From assembly GCA_015057615.1 (NCBI GenBank), contig SVEA01000092.1, forward strand, positions 1 to 36,176: a stretch of DNA of 36,176 nt, read 5' to 3'. This document shows positions 17,101-23,834 of the stretch, piece by piece. This DNA is from Lachnospiraceae bacterium. GTDB taxonomy: Bacteria > Bacillota > Clostridia > Lachnospirales > Lachnospiraceae. A program made the translations under genes and the position numbers. Each line of letters starts with the position of its first letter. The first letter of the stretch is position 1. The notes beneath the pieces were generated by a model. It was given only the letters and a program-made list of their open reading frames with translations, was not told the origin of the DNA and ran no database searches.

Positions 17101-18128
17101 AGCAGATATTCCTGCGTAAGGATGAAGAAGCATTACTGTCCATTCAGCCGGATCAGGTCTATGATGAAACATTACGGAAAGAAATTGAGCAGAGAATTCA
17201 TTTTGTCTATCCTTATCAAAAGGATTCCGGATTGCGGGTGAAGATGACAGTATCGGAGCTGAAAAAGCTGGGACAGTTCTTGGATGAGGAGGACAGTGAG
17301 ATTCTCTACCCTGCTTCGCCGTATGAAACTGTGGAAACGGAAGAAGAACTGTTGACAGCTTCCAAGAATCGGGAAGAGGGACAATCAATGGCTTTCGAGG
17401 ATCGGGAAGAGAGACAACCAATGGATTCTGCGAATACGAGGGATTTTTCCGAGGAAAAGCAGAAGAAGCAGCCGAAGGATGGAATTGGGCAGGGTATGCG
17501 CCAGAGGGAAATCCTGGAGGAGAATACAGCTGCTTCGGTGGAGCCGTCGGCAGAACCTGAATTGGAAGCTACGGTGCCAAACTTTATCCGGCAGAAGGAG
17601 ACCGTGCTCTCCGGTGCGGATCGGGGAACGCTTTATCATAAGGTATTAAAGCTCATGGATATTAGTAAAGTGCATAGTTTGGAAGAGCTGAAGGCACAGC
17701 TGCAGGAAATGATAGATCAGGGAAAGGTGAAGGAGGAAGAACTTCGCCTGCTGAATGTCTATAACCTATATAAATTTATAACTAGCAACATTGCGGAACG
17801 GATGCGCAGGGCACAGTCCAGGAAACAGCTGTTTAGAGAGCAGCAATTTGTCTTTGGCATTAAGGCAAACGAGATCAACAAAGCGTTTGAGAGTGATGAA
17901 CTTATTCTGATCCAGGGTATCATTGACGTATTCTTTGAAGAAGAAGGGGAACTGGTTCTGCTCGATTATAAATCGGATGCCATAAAGGATGAACAGCTGT
18001 TAATTCAGCGCTACGAGGTGCAGCTTGACTACTATCAGAGAGCACTGGAGCAGATGTTTAAGAAAAAAGTGAAGGAAAGAATTATTTATTCTCTCTATAC
18101 CGGTAAGGAAATTCGAATAGATCCGTAG
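14172..18128 (+). CDS. addA: ATP-dependent helicase/nuclease subunit AddA (1318 aa)
   Basis: UvrD/RecB-type helicase with Walker A AAAGSGKT (22-29), VVTFTNAAAAEM (motif Ia), DEYQDSN (motif II), GDVKQSIYKFR (motif III), RIMSIHKSKGLEFP and LYVAMTRAKEKL (motifs V and VI). The C-terminal nuclease carries LLDYKSDAI. It is the catalytic partner of AddB. Start ATG 14172 follows AGGAG by 7 bases. It is somewhat longer than usual (about 1200-1250) because of a low-complexity charged insertion at about residues 1045-1140, just before the nuclease domain. This insertion contains a tandem 11-residue duplication (NREEGQSM... / DREERQPM...). The insertion should be a flexible linker and is not expected to affect catalysis. 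Confidence 0.96.
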   Translation: MGWTEAQQKVIDTRKKNLLVSAAAGSGKTAVLVERIISMISEGENPIDIDHLLVVTFTNAAAAEMRGRIGKAIDAKLQKEPDNAHLQKQVSLLQSAQITTIHSFCLNVLRNYFHRIDLDPAFKIAEESEITLMKSDVIADVLECWYEEGREDFHSFIESYSYSKSDAPVEDLILQLYSFSMSAPWPEKWMEEKEKEFAIESLEDMNGSVWMKELLHYVKTVLEDLQQKNAKAIELCNLPDGPEPYLPALLSDRALLAELCKANTYEEYASMFAGITHARLSGKKQEGVSQQLKDQVKALRDEVKKGLKDLTAQFFFQAPEEMLQDMQAVRSVMHVLFELTADFRKEFAAKKEEKNLIDFNDLEHFALKILVEEKEGEMVPTEAATELSEQFEEILIDEYQDSNLVQETILQSISTERSGHPNRFMVGDVKQSIYKFRLAMPELFMEKYKSYPVVDTLENGNTNLYQRIDLDRNFRSRKVVLHYVNAIFLQIMQEAVGGIVYDQAASLAYGGLFEEPDVIEGLEMKERLADDVELLLVTEEEDALEEEIPENAEVVEKDTEDPEDLVYTKKEIEARVIAGRIKELTHPDTGLLLYDTKKKIHRPAEYRDIVILLRSMTGWSEVFVNTLMQEGIPAYADTGTGYFQTLEITTILNVLRIIDNPRQDIPLAGVLYSPIVGLTTTQLALMRAADPNSSMYTSVLSYAREGSDEKIRLRLERFLEQLEKFRSMVAYTPIHELLQEVLEQTGYYYYVMAMPGGERRKANIDMLISQAVRFERGSYSGLFHFIRYIEKLHKYEVDFGEAATSGEQDNTVRIMSIHKSKGLEFPVVIVGGMSKQFNTQDIRSHIILHSELGVGPEYIDSERRTKVPTLLKKLIQKKVQVENLGEELRVLYVAMTRAKEKLIMTGFLKSMEELKEKDFSFYEMISSKSYLDWVLPAMINRIGCSLKPEENILKAQKDGMAIGIVRRSDLLKEEMKKQIFLRKDEEALLSIQPDQVYDETLRKEIEQRIHFVYPYQKDSGLRVKMTVSELKKLGQFLDEEDSEILYPASPYETVETEEELLTASKNREEGQSMAFEDREERQPMDSANTRDFSEEKQKKQPKDGIGQGMRQREILEENTAASVEPSAEPELEATVPNFIRQKETVLSGADRGTLYHKVLKLMDISKVHSLEELKAQLQEMIDQGKVKEEELRLLNVYNLYKFITSNIAERMRRAQSRKQLFREQQFVFGIKANEINKAFESDELILIQGIIDVFFEEEGELVLLDYKSDAIKDEQLLIQRYEVQLDYYQRALEQMFKKKVKERIIYSLYTGKEIRIDP

Positions 18129-18180
18129 AAGATGGGAACACTCTAATCTGTATAAGATTACGGAGAAAGGGTGTCGCCTT

Positions 18181-18378
18181 ATGGGTAAGAAGAAAGAGAA
18201 AAAGATTGATCTGGATAACCTAAAACCGGAGGAAGAGATGAAATATGAAATCGCCAGGGAATTGGGTTATCTGGATAAAGTAATGACTACTGGATGGAAT
18301 TCCCTTACGGCAAAAGAATCCGGCCGGATTGGTGGAATTATAACAAAGAAGAAAAGAGAGCTAAAAAAAGAAAAATAA
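18181..18378 (+). CDS. Alpha/beta-type small acid-soluble spore protein (65 aa)
   Basis: The product has MKYEIARELGYLDKV, then GWNSLTAKESGRIGG and a basic tail. This matches the two conserved alpha/beta SASP segments (EIA-ELG and the xxxGxxGG turn) in the divergent clostridial form with a charged N-terminus. Such proteins coat DNA in spores and protect it from UV and heat. Start ATG follows AGAAAGGGTGTCGCCTT; the ribosome binding site is AAAGGG. The gene sits 52 bases after addA and ends before a very strong palindrome. A forespore promoter is expected but not identified. Confidence 0.8.
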   Translation: MGKKKEKKIDLDNLKPEEEMKYEIARELGYLDKVMTTGWNSLTAKESGRIGGIITKKKRELKKEK

Positions 18379-18406
18379 TTTATAAAATAGTATTGGCTTC
18401 CTATCT

Positions 18407-18462
18407 AATACGAGTGCCATAAGTCATATAAATATTTTTATATGACTTATGGCACTCGTATT
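18407..18462. terminator. 26-bp perfect palindrome, bidirectional terminator or repeat
   Basis: The two 26-base arms (18407-18432 and 18437-18462) are perfectly complementary around a 4-base loop, with AATACGAGTGCC at the outer edge. The convergent SASP and xylR genes end on either side, so it can serve both. The length and perfection exceed a normal terminator. The right-arm sequence TATATGACTTATGGCACTC recurs at about 23574-23592, and a diverged version at 22520-22536. Confidence 0.7.
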
Positions 18463-18467
18463 ATGTC

Positions 18468-19628
18468 TTAAGCCTTTAACTCAATATGATTCAATTTCAA
18501 ATTATGAATTCCCAAAAACCCCTTAATTGCAACGCAGACACCGCCGAGAAGAATGGAGGTATCCTGCAATACGGAAGGTACGATTTTAACAAAACTATTC
18601 ATCCGGCTCTCGAGCGCTTCCTCAATCCGCTTTGTGATATGCGGGAAGAATATCGTAAAGGAGCTGTTGATCACTACAATATCCGGATTATATGCGTTAA
18701 GAACATTGTTGACGCATACGGACATGTACCGAACAAACTGCTTCATAATCTCCTGTGCATCCGGATCCTCCTTTTCATACATCTGACGAAAGGCATCAAA
18801 GCTGATCTCTTCCAGCCCTTTTATCTGTGCAAACTGTTTCAGCAGAGTCCGTTCGGATACATATTGCTCTAAGCAGCCTTTATTACCGCAGGGGCATTGT
18901 CTGCCGTCAATTTCAATAATGGTATGACCGAATTCACCAGCCCTTCCATTATATCCCGTATACAGCTCATGGTCGATGATGATACCGAGTCCGACACCCG
19001 AATGAATACTGATGTTGGCGATATTAGGATAATCGTATTGAAATGTCATTTCACCGATCACGGACAAATTTGCCTCATTTTCTAAATATACCTGTGTATT
19101 AAAATGATCTCCTAATTCCTCAGCCAGATTAAGCCCGGACAGGTCATAGTATGGAGTAAAGGAAACATGGTTATTTGCAATAACACCATGGATTCCAAGT
19201 GTAATACCAACAAGACCATAGGGACTTCCCTTCGGCAGCTTCATGGACTCAATCAATTGAATAAGTAGGTTGATAAGATCGGAAGGATTCTTCGGTGTCT
19301 TAATCTGCTTCAGACTGCAATCTTCGCCGAGCAGGTCAGAAACCAATGCAGATATGGTATCCACACCGACGTCGATACAGATAACATATCCTGCCTTTTT
19401 ATTCAGGCTTAATAGAATCGGCTTTCTGCCTAATCGGGTATCGTCACTTCCAATTTCGATAACGAGCTTTCTATTGATCAATTCCTGAACAATGGCTGAA
19501 ATTGTCGCCTTCGTTAAGCCTAAATGCTTTGCAATCGCTGCTCTGGATATCGCATTTTGGTTTATGATGGTTTCCAGTACTAAATTGGTATTGATATCTC
19601 GTATGAGTTCTTTACTGCCTGTTACCAT
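18468..19628 (-). CDS. xylR: ROK-family xylose repressor (386 aa)
   Basis: An N-terminal winged helix-turn-helix (about residues 10-65: NAISRAAIAKHLGLTKATISAIVQ) is followed by a sugar-kinase-like ROK domain with the zinc motif CPCGNKGC and GRAGEFGH. Length and layout match clostridial XylR repressors, which release DNA when xylose binds. Start 19628 (MVTGSKE) is chosen because AAGGGTG lies about 6 bases upstream on the minus strand; the open frame continues 31 codons further but lacks a site. It is divergent from xylB and probably controls it. The identity as XylR rather than another ROK repressor rests on that neighbourhood. Confidence 0.85.
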   Translation of the reverse strand: MVTGSKELIRDINTNLVLETIINQNAISRAAIAKHLGLTKATISAIVQELINRKLVIEIGSDDTRLGRKPILLSLNKKAGYVICIDVGVDTISALVSDLLGEDCSLKQIKTPKNPSDLINLLIQLIESMKLPKGSPYGLVGITLGIHGVIANNHVSFTPYYDLSGLNLAEELGDHFNTQVYLENEANLSVIGEMTFQYDYPNIANISIHSGVGLGIIIDHELYTGYNGRAGEFGHTIIEIDGRQCPCGNKGCLEQYVSERTLLKQFAQIKGLEEISFDAFRQMYEKEDPDAQEIMKQFVRYMSVCVNNVLNAYNPDIVVINSSFTIFFPHITKRIEEALESRMNSFVKIVPSVLQDTSILLGGVCVAIKGFLGIHNLKLNHIELKA

Positions 19629-19757
19629 TACAGTCACCCTTCGCTTTGTAATCATTACAACAGAAAATACGCCTGTTTCTCTCTGAGCAGACGATTCCAT
19701 GTTATTTCTTAATGGTAACATAAAATTGACTGCTTGGGAAGAAATTTCTGAAAATTA

Positions 19758-19773
19758 TTTACTTTTAAGTAAA
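19758..19773. promoter_or_regulatory. Candidate XylR operator
   Basis: TTTACTT-tt-AAGTAAA is a perfect 7-bp inverted repeat between the divergent xylR and xylB genes. A second half-site, TTTACTTGACATAAATAA, overlaps the xylB -35 box at 19794. Position and symmetry suit a ROK repressor. It does not match the classical Bacillus xyl operator, so the assignment is inferred. Confidence 0.5.
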
Positions 19774-19793
19774 AAATCAGTTTCATCATTTAC

Positions 19794-19822
19794 TTGACAT
19801 AAATAAGGCAAATTGCTATAGT
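19794..19822 (+). promoter_or_regulatory. xylB promoter
   Basis: TTGACA (19794-19799) and TATAGT (19817-19822) with 17-base spacing, a near-consensus housekeeping promoter. It implies an untranslated leader of about 205 bases. Confidence 0.75.
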
Positions 19823-19894
19823 AAAGCTATATAGTTTAATCACCAAATCAATTCATTTGGAACAATATCGGTAAAAAATGTTAGGAAGAACGCG

Positions 19895-20002
19895 GGCAAT
19901 TACGAAACCTCTCATGAGAGCGCCAATATACATAGACAAAGCAGCGGGCTTCGCAATAATCGGGATAGAAAAGAGGCGAGGGTTGAGGGGTTCGTAATTA
20001 CC
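19895..20002 (+). promoter_or_regulatory. Structured xylB leader with long-range stem
   Basis: GGCAATTACGAAACCTCTCA (from 19895) pairs with TTGAGGGGTTCGTAATTACC (19983-20002), closing a loop of about 70 bases just before the xylB ribosome binding site. Two near-identical segments, GGATAGAAAAGAGG and GGATAGAACAGAGG, lie inside and just after it. It matches no riboswitch I recognise. Confidence 0.5.
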
Positions 20003-20036
20003 GGATAGAACAGAGGCAGGAAAGGAGAATATACAC

Positions 20037-21506
20037 ATGTTGTATATCGGTGTGGATTTAGGAACATCCTCCGTAAAGCTTTTATTAATGGATGAAGCGG
20101 GGGACATTAAAAGTATCGTAACAAGGGAATATCCGTTGTATTTCCCTAAACCAGGCTGGTCGGAGCAAAACCCGGAGGATTGGTATACGGCGCTTGTTGA
20201 CGGAATTCGAGAATTAACAAAGGATTGTAATAAAGCGAATGTGGAAGGTATCAGCTTCAGTGGACAAATGCACGGTATGGTAATTCTTGATGAGAAGGAT
20301 CAAGTGATTCGTCCTGCTATTCTTTGGAACGACGGACGTACCCAGGAGGAATGTGACTATTTAAATAATGAAATCGGCAGAGAGAAAATTTCAAGCTATA
20401 CCGCCAATATGGCTCTGACTGGGTTTACTGCGCCAAAGCTTTTATGGGTAAGAAAGCATGAACCGGAGAATTTCGCTAAGATCAAAAAGATTATGCTTCC
20501 AAAGGATTACATAGCATACCGCCTTTCCGGAATACATTGCACTGATGTATCCGATGCTTCCGGAATGCTTCTGTTTGATGTTAAGAATAAATGCTGGTCC
20601 AAGGAAATGCTGGATATCTGCGGATTAAAAGAGGAGCAGATGGCAAAGATCCATGAATCCTCTCAAGTGGTGGGCTGCTTGACGAAAGAGGCGGCAGGTG
20701 CGCTAGGCTTATCCGAGAAGGTTAAGGTGATTGCCGGAGGCGGCGATCAGGCTGTAGCAGCGGTTGGCACCGGTACGGTTGGTACGGGTATGTGTAATGT
20801 ATCCCTAGGGACCTCCGGTGTTGTATTTGTTGCCAGCCAGAAATTTGCGGTGGATGATAAAAATGCACTTCATGCCTTCTGCCATGCGGATGGAAAATAT
20901 CATTTTATGGGTGTTATGCTTTCCGCTGCTGCTTCGAATAAGTGGTGGATGGACGAGATAATCGGAACACAGGAGTACGCCAAGGAGCAGCAGGCAATCA
21001 CGAAATTGGGAGAGAATAACGTATACTTCCTGCCCTACCTGATGGGAGAGAGAACGCCCCATAATAACCCGAATGCAAGGGGAACCTTTATCGGAATGAC
21101 CATGGATACGACGCGTGCAGACATGACACAGGCGGTACTGGAAGGAGTAGCTTTCGCACTTCGTGATTCCTTTGAGATTACCAAATCCCTTGGTGTTACG
21201 ATCGACCGGATCCGAATTAACGGCGGCGGAGCAAAGAGTCCTCTTTGGTGCAAGATTATTGCCGATGTATTAAATGTTAAGGTTGACAAAATCAATTCTG
21301 AGGAGGGACCGGCATTTGGTGCGGCAATCCTTGCAGCGGTTGGCTGTGGGCAATATGCATCCGTAGAAGAGGCATGTGCTAAGCTGATCAAGGTGATTAG
21401 TACCACGGATCAGGATCCAAAGATTGTGGAACTCTATAATAAGAAATATGAGGTGTTCAGACAGCTTTATCCGGCATTAAAAGAGATGTTTGATAAGATG
21501 GCTTAA
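20037..21506 (+). CDS. xylB: Xylulokinase (489 aa)
   Basis: FGGY-family carbohydrate kinase: YIGVDLGTSSVK at the N-terminus, FSGQMHGMV, RPAILWNDGRTQEE, SDASGMLLFD, GGGDQAVAAVGTG, and GERTPHNNPNARG near the C-terminal ATPase half. It phosphorylates D-xylulose to xylulose-5-phosphate for the pentose phosphate or phosphoketolase route. Length is typical (about 490-500). Start ATG 20037 follows AGGAG by 9 bases. The gene is monocistronic: it has its own promoter and a strong terminator. No xylose isomerase gene is present in the window. Confidence 0.95.
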   Translation: MLYIGVDLGTSSVKLLLMDEAGDIKSIVTREYPLYFPKPGWSEQNPEDWYTALVDGIRELTKDCNKANVEGISFSGQMHGMVILDEKDQVIRPAILWNDGRTQEECDYLNNEIGREKISSYTANMALTGFTAPKLLWVRKHEPENFAKIKKIMLPKDYIAYRLSGIHCTDVSDASGMLLFDVKNKCWSKEMLDICGLKEEQMAKIHESSQVVGCLTKEAAGALGLSEKVKVIAGGGDQAVAAVGTGTVGTGMCNVSLGTSGVVFVASQKFAVDDKNALHAFCHADGKYHFMGVMLSAAASNKWWMDEIIGTQEYAKEQQAITKLGENNVYFLPYLMGERTPHNNPNARGTFIGMTMDTTRADMTQAVLEGVAFALRDSFEITKSLGVTIDRIRINGGGAKSPLWCKIIADVLNVKVDKINSEEGPAFGAAILAAVGCGQYASVEEACAKLIKVISTTDQDPKIVELYNKKYEVFRQLYPALKEMFDKMA

Positions 21507-21519
21507 GAATTTCTTGCAA

Positions 21520-21567
21520 AGCTGCGGACTGATATGGTTTCCTTGTATCAGTCTGCGGCTTCTTTTA
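21520..21567 (+). terminator. Intrinsic terminator of xylB
   Basis: AGCTGCGGACTGATA (21520-21534) pairs perfectly with TATCAGTCTGCGGCT (21546-21560) and is followed by TCTTTTATT. Confidence 0.9.
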
Positions 21568-21643
21568 TTGCCATCCTTTTTTATGTATGATAGAATTACT
21601 ATCTGAAATAATAAGAGGAGAAACAGAAAGGAGCTTCTAAAGT

Positions 21644-22468
21644 ATGCAGCCTTATACCGGATTTGCATCCGTTTATGATATGTTTATGGATAATGTACCC
21701 TACGATGAATGGACCGATTATGTGGTTCGTTTGTTAAAGAAATATGGCGTGGAGAAGGGCATCGTACTGGAACTTGGATGCGGCACAGGCAGTATGACCG
21801 AGAGGCTGTCCGCCAGGGGTTATGATATGATTGGAATTGATTCCTCGGAGGAGATGCTGTCCTTAGCAAAGGATAAATCTTCTGGGAAAGAGAACGACAT
21901 ACTGTATCTTTGCCAGGACATGAGGGAGTTTGAGCTTTATGGAACCGTAGCAGCCGTGGTCAGTGTCTGCGATAGTATGAATTATATTTTAACAGAGGAG
22001 GATCTCTTAGAGGTTTTCCGTCTGGTGAATAATTATCTGGATCCCAGGGGAGTATTTATCTTTGATCTGGATACGCAGTATGCCTATGAAGAAGTCTTAG
22101 GAGATGCGACCATAGCAGAGAATCGGGAGGAAGGCAGCTTTATTTGGGAAAATACCTATTATAAGGAAGAGAGAATCAATGAAATTAATCTGGCACTGTT
22201 TCTTCCGGCAGAGGACAGCGATTATTTCTCTCGGCAGAAGAAGGCTTCTGGTAAGCCGCGAAAACCGAACCACTTCATAAAGCAGGAAGAAACCCACTAC
22301 CGCAGGGCGTATTCTATAGATACCATTCGCCGTCTGCTGGAAGAGGCAGGGATGGAATGGGTGGCGGTATATGCAACACTTACGGAGGAAGAACCACAGG
22401 AAGATACGGAGCGCGTCTATATTATCGCAAGAGAAAAGTGGCAGAAGAATAAGCGATATCTTTCCTAA
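21644..22468 (+). CDS. Class I SAM-dependent methyltransferase (274 aa)
   Basis: Rossmann methyltransferase: motif I VLELGCGTGSMTERL (about 44-58), GIDSSEEML, then CQDMREFEL and CDSMNYIL. Family resemblance is to the small clostridial methyltransferases often annotated from motif alone; the substrate is unknown. Between about residues 175 and 215 lies a hydrophilic, lysine-rich stretch (FSRQKKASGKPRKPNHF) typical of this family's lid. Start ATG follows AAAGGAG by about 11 bases. It lies between two metabolic units and may be transcribed alone. Confidence 0.85.
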   Translation: MQPYTGFASVYDMFMDNVPYDEWTDYVVRLLKKYGVEKGIVLELGCGTGSMTERLSARGYDMIGIDSSEEMLSLAKDKSSGKENDILYLCQDMREFELYGTVAAVVSVCDSMNYILTEEDLLEVFRLVNNYLDPRGVFIFDLDTQYAYEEVLGDATIAENREEGSFIWENTYYKEERINEINLALFLPAEDSDYFSRQKKASGKPRKPNHFIKQEETHYRRAYSIDTIRRLLEEAGMEWVAVYATLTEEEPQEDTERVYIIAREKWQKNKRYLS

Positions 22469-22544
22469 CTACTTGTTAAATTCGCTATGAATATTAATGT
22501 TCATGGTATAAGCGCTTTTATATGACTTAAGACATTGATACCGT

Positions 22545-22611
22545 GAGTTTTTTCTTGATTTGTATAAATGGAAGAAGAGGATTTGTTAGGAAGGCTTTTG
22601 ATACTCATATC
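22545..22611. repeat. MITE-like element, copy 3 (right end only)
   Basis: The segment from GAGTTTTTTCTTGATTTG through GGAAGGCTTTTGATACTCATATC closely matches the right end of the element at 13827-14107. The left part is missing. In its place lies a TCATGGTAT/ATACCGTGA hairpin (22500-22546) containing the TATATGACTTA motif shared with the palindrome at 18407. It lies directly upstream of hslO and extends the hslO open frame with 33 non-genuine codons. Confidence 0.6.
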
Positions 22612-22666
22612 AATTCATAAGAATAGAAAGATTAATTGTCCGCCAGGCGGACGACAGGAGGTTACA

Positions 22667-23551
22667 ATGGCTGATTATATCGTAAGAGCAAGTGCGGCAA
22701 ATAATCAAATTCGCGCATTTGCTGCAACAACAAAAGAAATGGTTGAATATGCAAGAAGTGTACATGAGACAAGCCCGGTTGCAACAGCAGCACTGGGAAG
22801 GCTGTTAACCGCAGCAACCATGATGGGAATTATGATGAAGGGGGATAAGGATCTCCTGACCCTGCAGATAAAAGGGGACGGACCGATTGGTGGATTAACC
22901 GTAACCGCGAATTCCAAGGGCGCGGTAAAGGGTTATGTGAAACATCCGGAGGTGATGCTTCCGCCAAGCAGATCCGGAAAGCTAGATGTTGGTGGAGCAA
23001 TTGGAGCGGGGACGTTAAGCGTGATCAAGGATATGGGATTAAAGGAACCCTATAGTGGGCAGATTAGATTGATATCCGGGGAGATCGCGGAAGATCTGAC
23101 CTATTATTTTGCAGCCAGTGAGCAGGTACCATCCGCGGTCGCTCTCGGAGTATTGATGAACAAGAACAATACGGTGAAGCGTGCGGGTGGATTTATCATC
23201 CAGCTGCTCCCTTTTGCAGAGGAGGAAGTAATCTCGAATCTGGAAGCAAAGATTGGTGAATTATCCGGTATAACCGATCTGCTGGATCAGGATATGACGC
23301 CGGAGATGGTGCTAGAGCATGTCCTCGGAGAGTTCGGACTGGAAATTCTGGATCGTGTTCCGGCGGCATTCGAATGTGATTGCGATAAAGAGCGTGTTGA
23401 GAAAGCAATTATCTCGATCGGAGAAAAGGAAATCAGGGAAATGATCGAGGAAAATGAACCGATTGAGGTAAACTGCCAGTTCTGTAATTCACATTATTAT
23501 TTTTCAGTAGAGGAGCTAAATGATATCCTAAAAAAAATGAAAAGAAGATAG
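22667..23551 (+). CDS. hslO: Hsp33 redox-regulated chaperone (294 aa)
   Basis: Starts MADYIVRASAANNQIRAF, the conserved HslO N-terminus. The ATG at 22667 follows AGGAGG by about 5 bases. The C-terminal zinc switch is present as C-X-C (FECDCDKE) and C-X2-C (VNCQFCNSH) with the usual spacing. Hsp33 holds unfolding proteins during oxidative stress after zinc release and disulfide formation. The ORF can be extended to 22568, but that stretch belongs to the upstream repeat element. Confidence 0.95.
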   Translation: MADYIVRASAANNQIRAFAATTKEMVEYARSVHETSPVATAALGRLLTAATMMGIMMKGDKDLLTLQIKGDGPIGGLTVTANSKGAVKGYVKHPEVMLPPSRSGKLDVGGAIGAGTLSVIKDMGLKEPYSGQIRLISGEIAEDLTYYFAASEQVPSAVALGVLMNKNNTVKRAGGFIIQLLPFAEEEVISNLEAKIGELSGITDLLDQDMTPEMVLEHVLGEFGLEILDRVPAAFECDCDKERVEKAIISIGEKEIREMIEENEPIEVNCQFCNSHYYFSVEELNDILKKMKRR

Positions 23552-23660
23552 TTTCGATTCATATGCCGGTGTTATATGACTTATGGCACTCATATCATGA
23601 ATAGAAAGTACAAAAAGAGTATAAGGTAAGCCATGGAAATTCTGGGAGAGAAATTATAGA

Positions 23661-23789
23661 ATGAAGATATCGAAATCATGGCTTAATTTAATTTCATCAG
23701 GGAAGGACTTGCCTGACTTGCCTGTTTCAGCAGGAGTTCAAGCTCCTGCTGAAATGCCACGTAGTGGCAATGAGGTTATGAGCAAGTAG
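23661..23789 (+). CDS. Small ORF of unknown function, possible leader peptide (42 aa)
   Basis: ATG at 23661 follows GGGAGAG by about 10 bases. The product begins MKISKSWLNLISSGKDL and ends SGNEVMSK, with no recognised family. Its coding region contains the perfect hairpin TTTCAGCAGGAG/CTCCTGCTGAAA (23725-23754) and TGCCAC/GTGGCA (23755-23769). It ends 45 bases before the GH8 gene. It could be a true small protein, an attenuator leader, or chance. Confidence 0.3.
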   Translation: MKISKSWLNLISSGKDLPDLPVSAGVQAPAEMPRSGNEVMSK

Positions 23790-23817
23790 TGTAAGCGGAT
23801 TGCGAATATCCGTTTTA
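23725..23817 (+). promoter_or_regulatory. Stacked hairpins in the GH8 leader
   Basis: Three consecutive stems: TTTCAGCAGGAG/CTCCTGCTGAAA, TGCCAC/GTGGCA, and AGCGGAT/ATCCGTTTT. The last has a short U-run and lies just upstream of the GH8 ribosome binding site. The arrangement would suit attenuation; no known riboswitch core was recognised. Confidence 0.4.
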
Positions 23818-23834
23818 CTAAGGAGGATACTTAC

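Noticed and set aside
19629-19721. 31-residue N-terminal extension of the ROK repressor
   Set aside because: No ribosome binding site upstream. The start at 19628 gives the usual ROK length and has AAGGGTG at proper spacing.
22568-22666. N-terminal extension of HslO
   Set aside because: The extra 33 codons are encoded by the right end of the MITE-like repeat. The conserved HslO N-terminus and a strong ribosome binding site lie at 22667.
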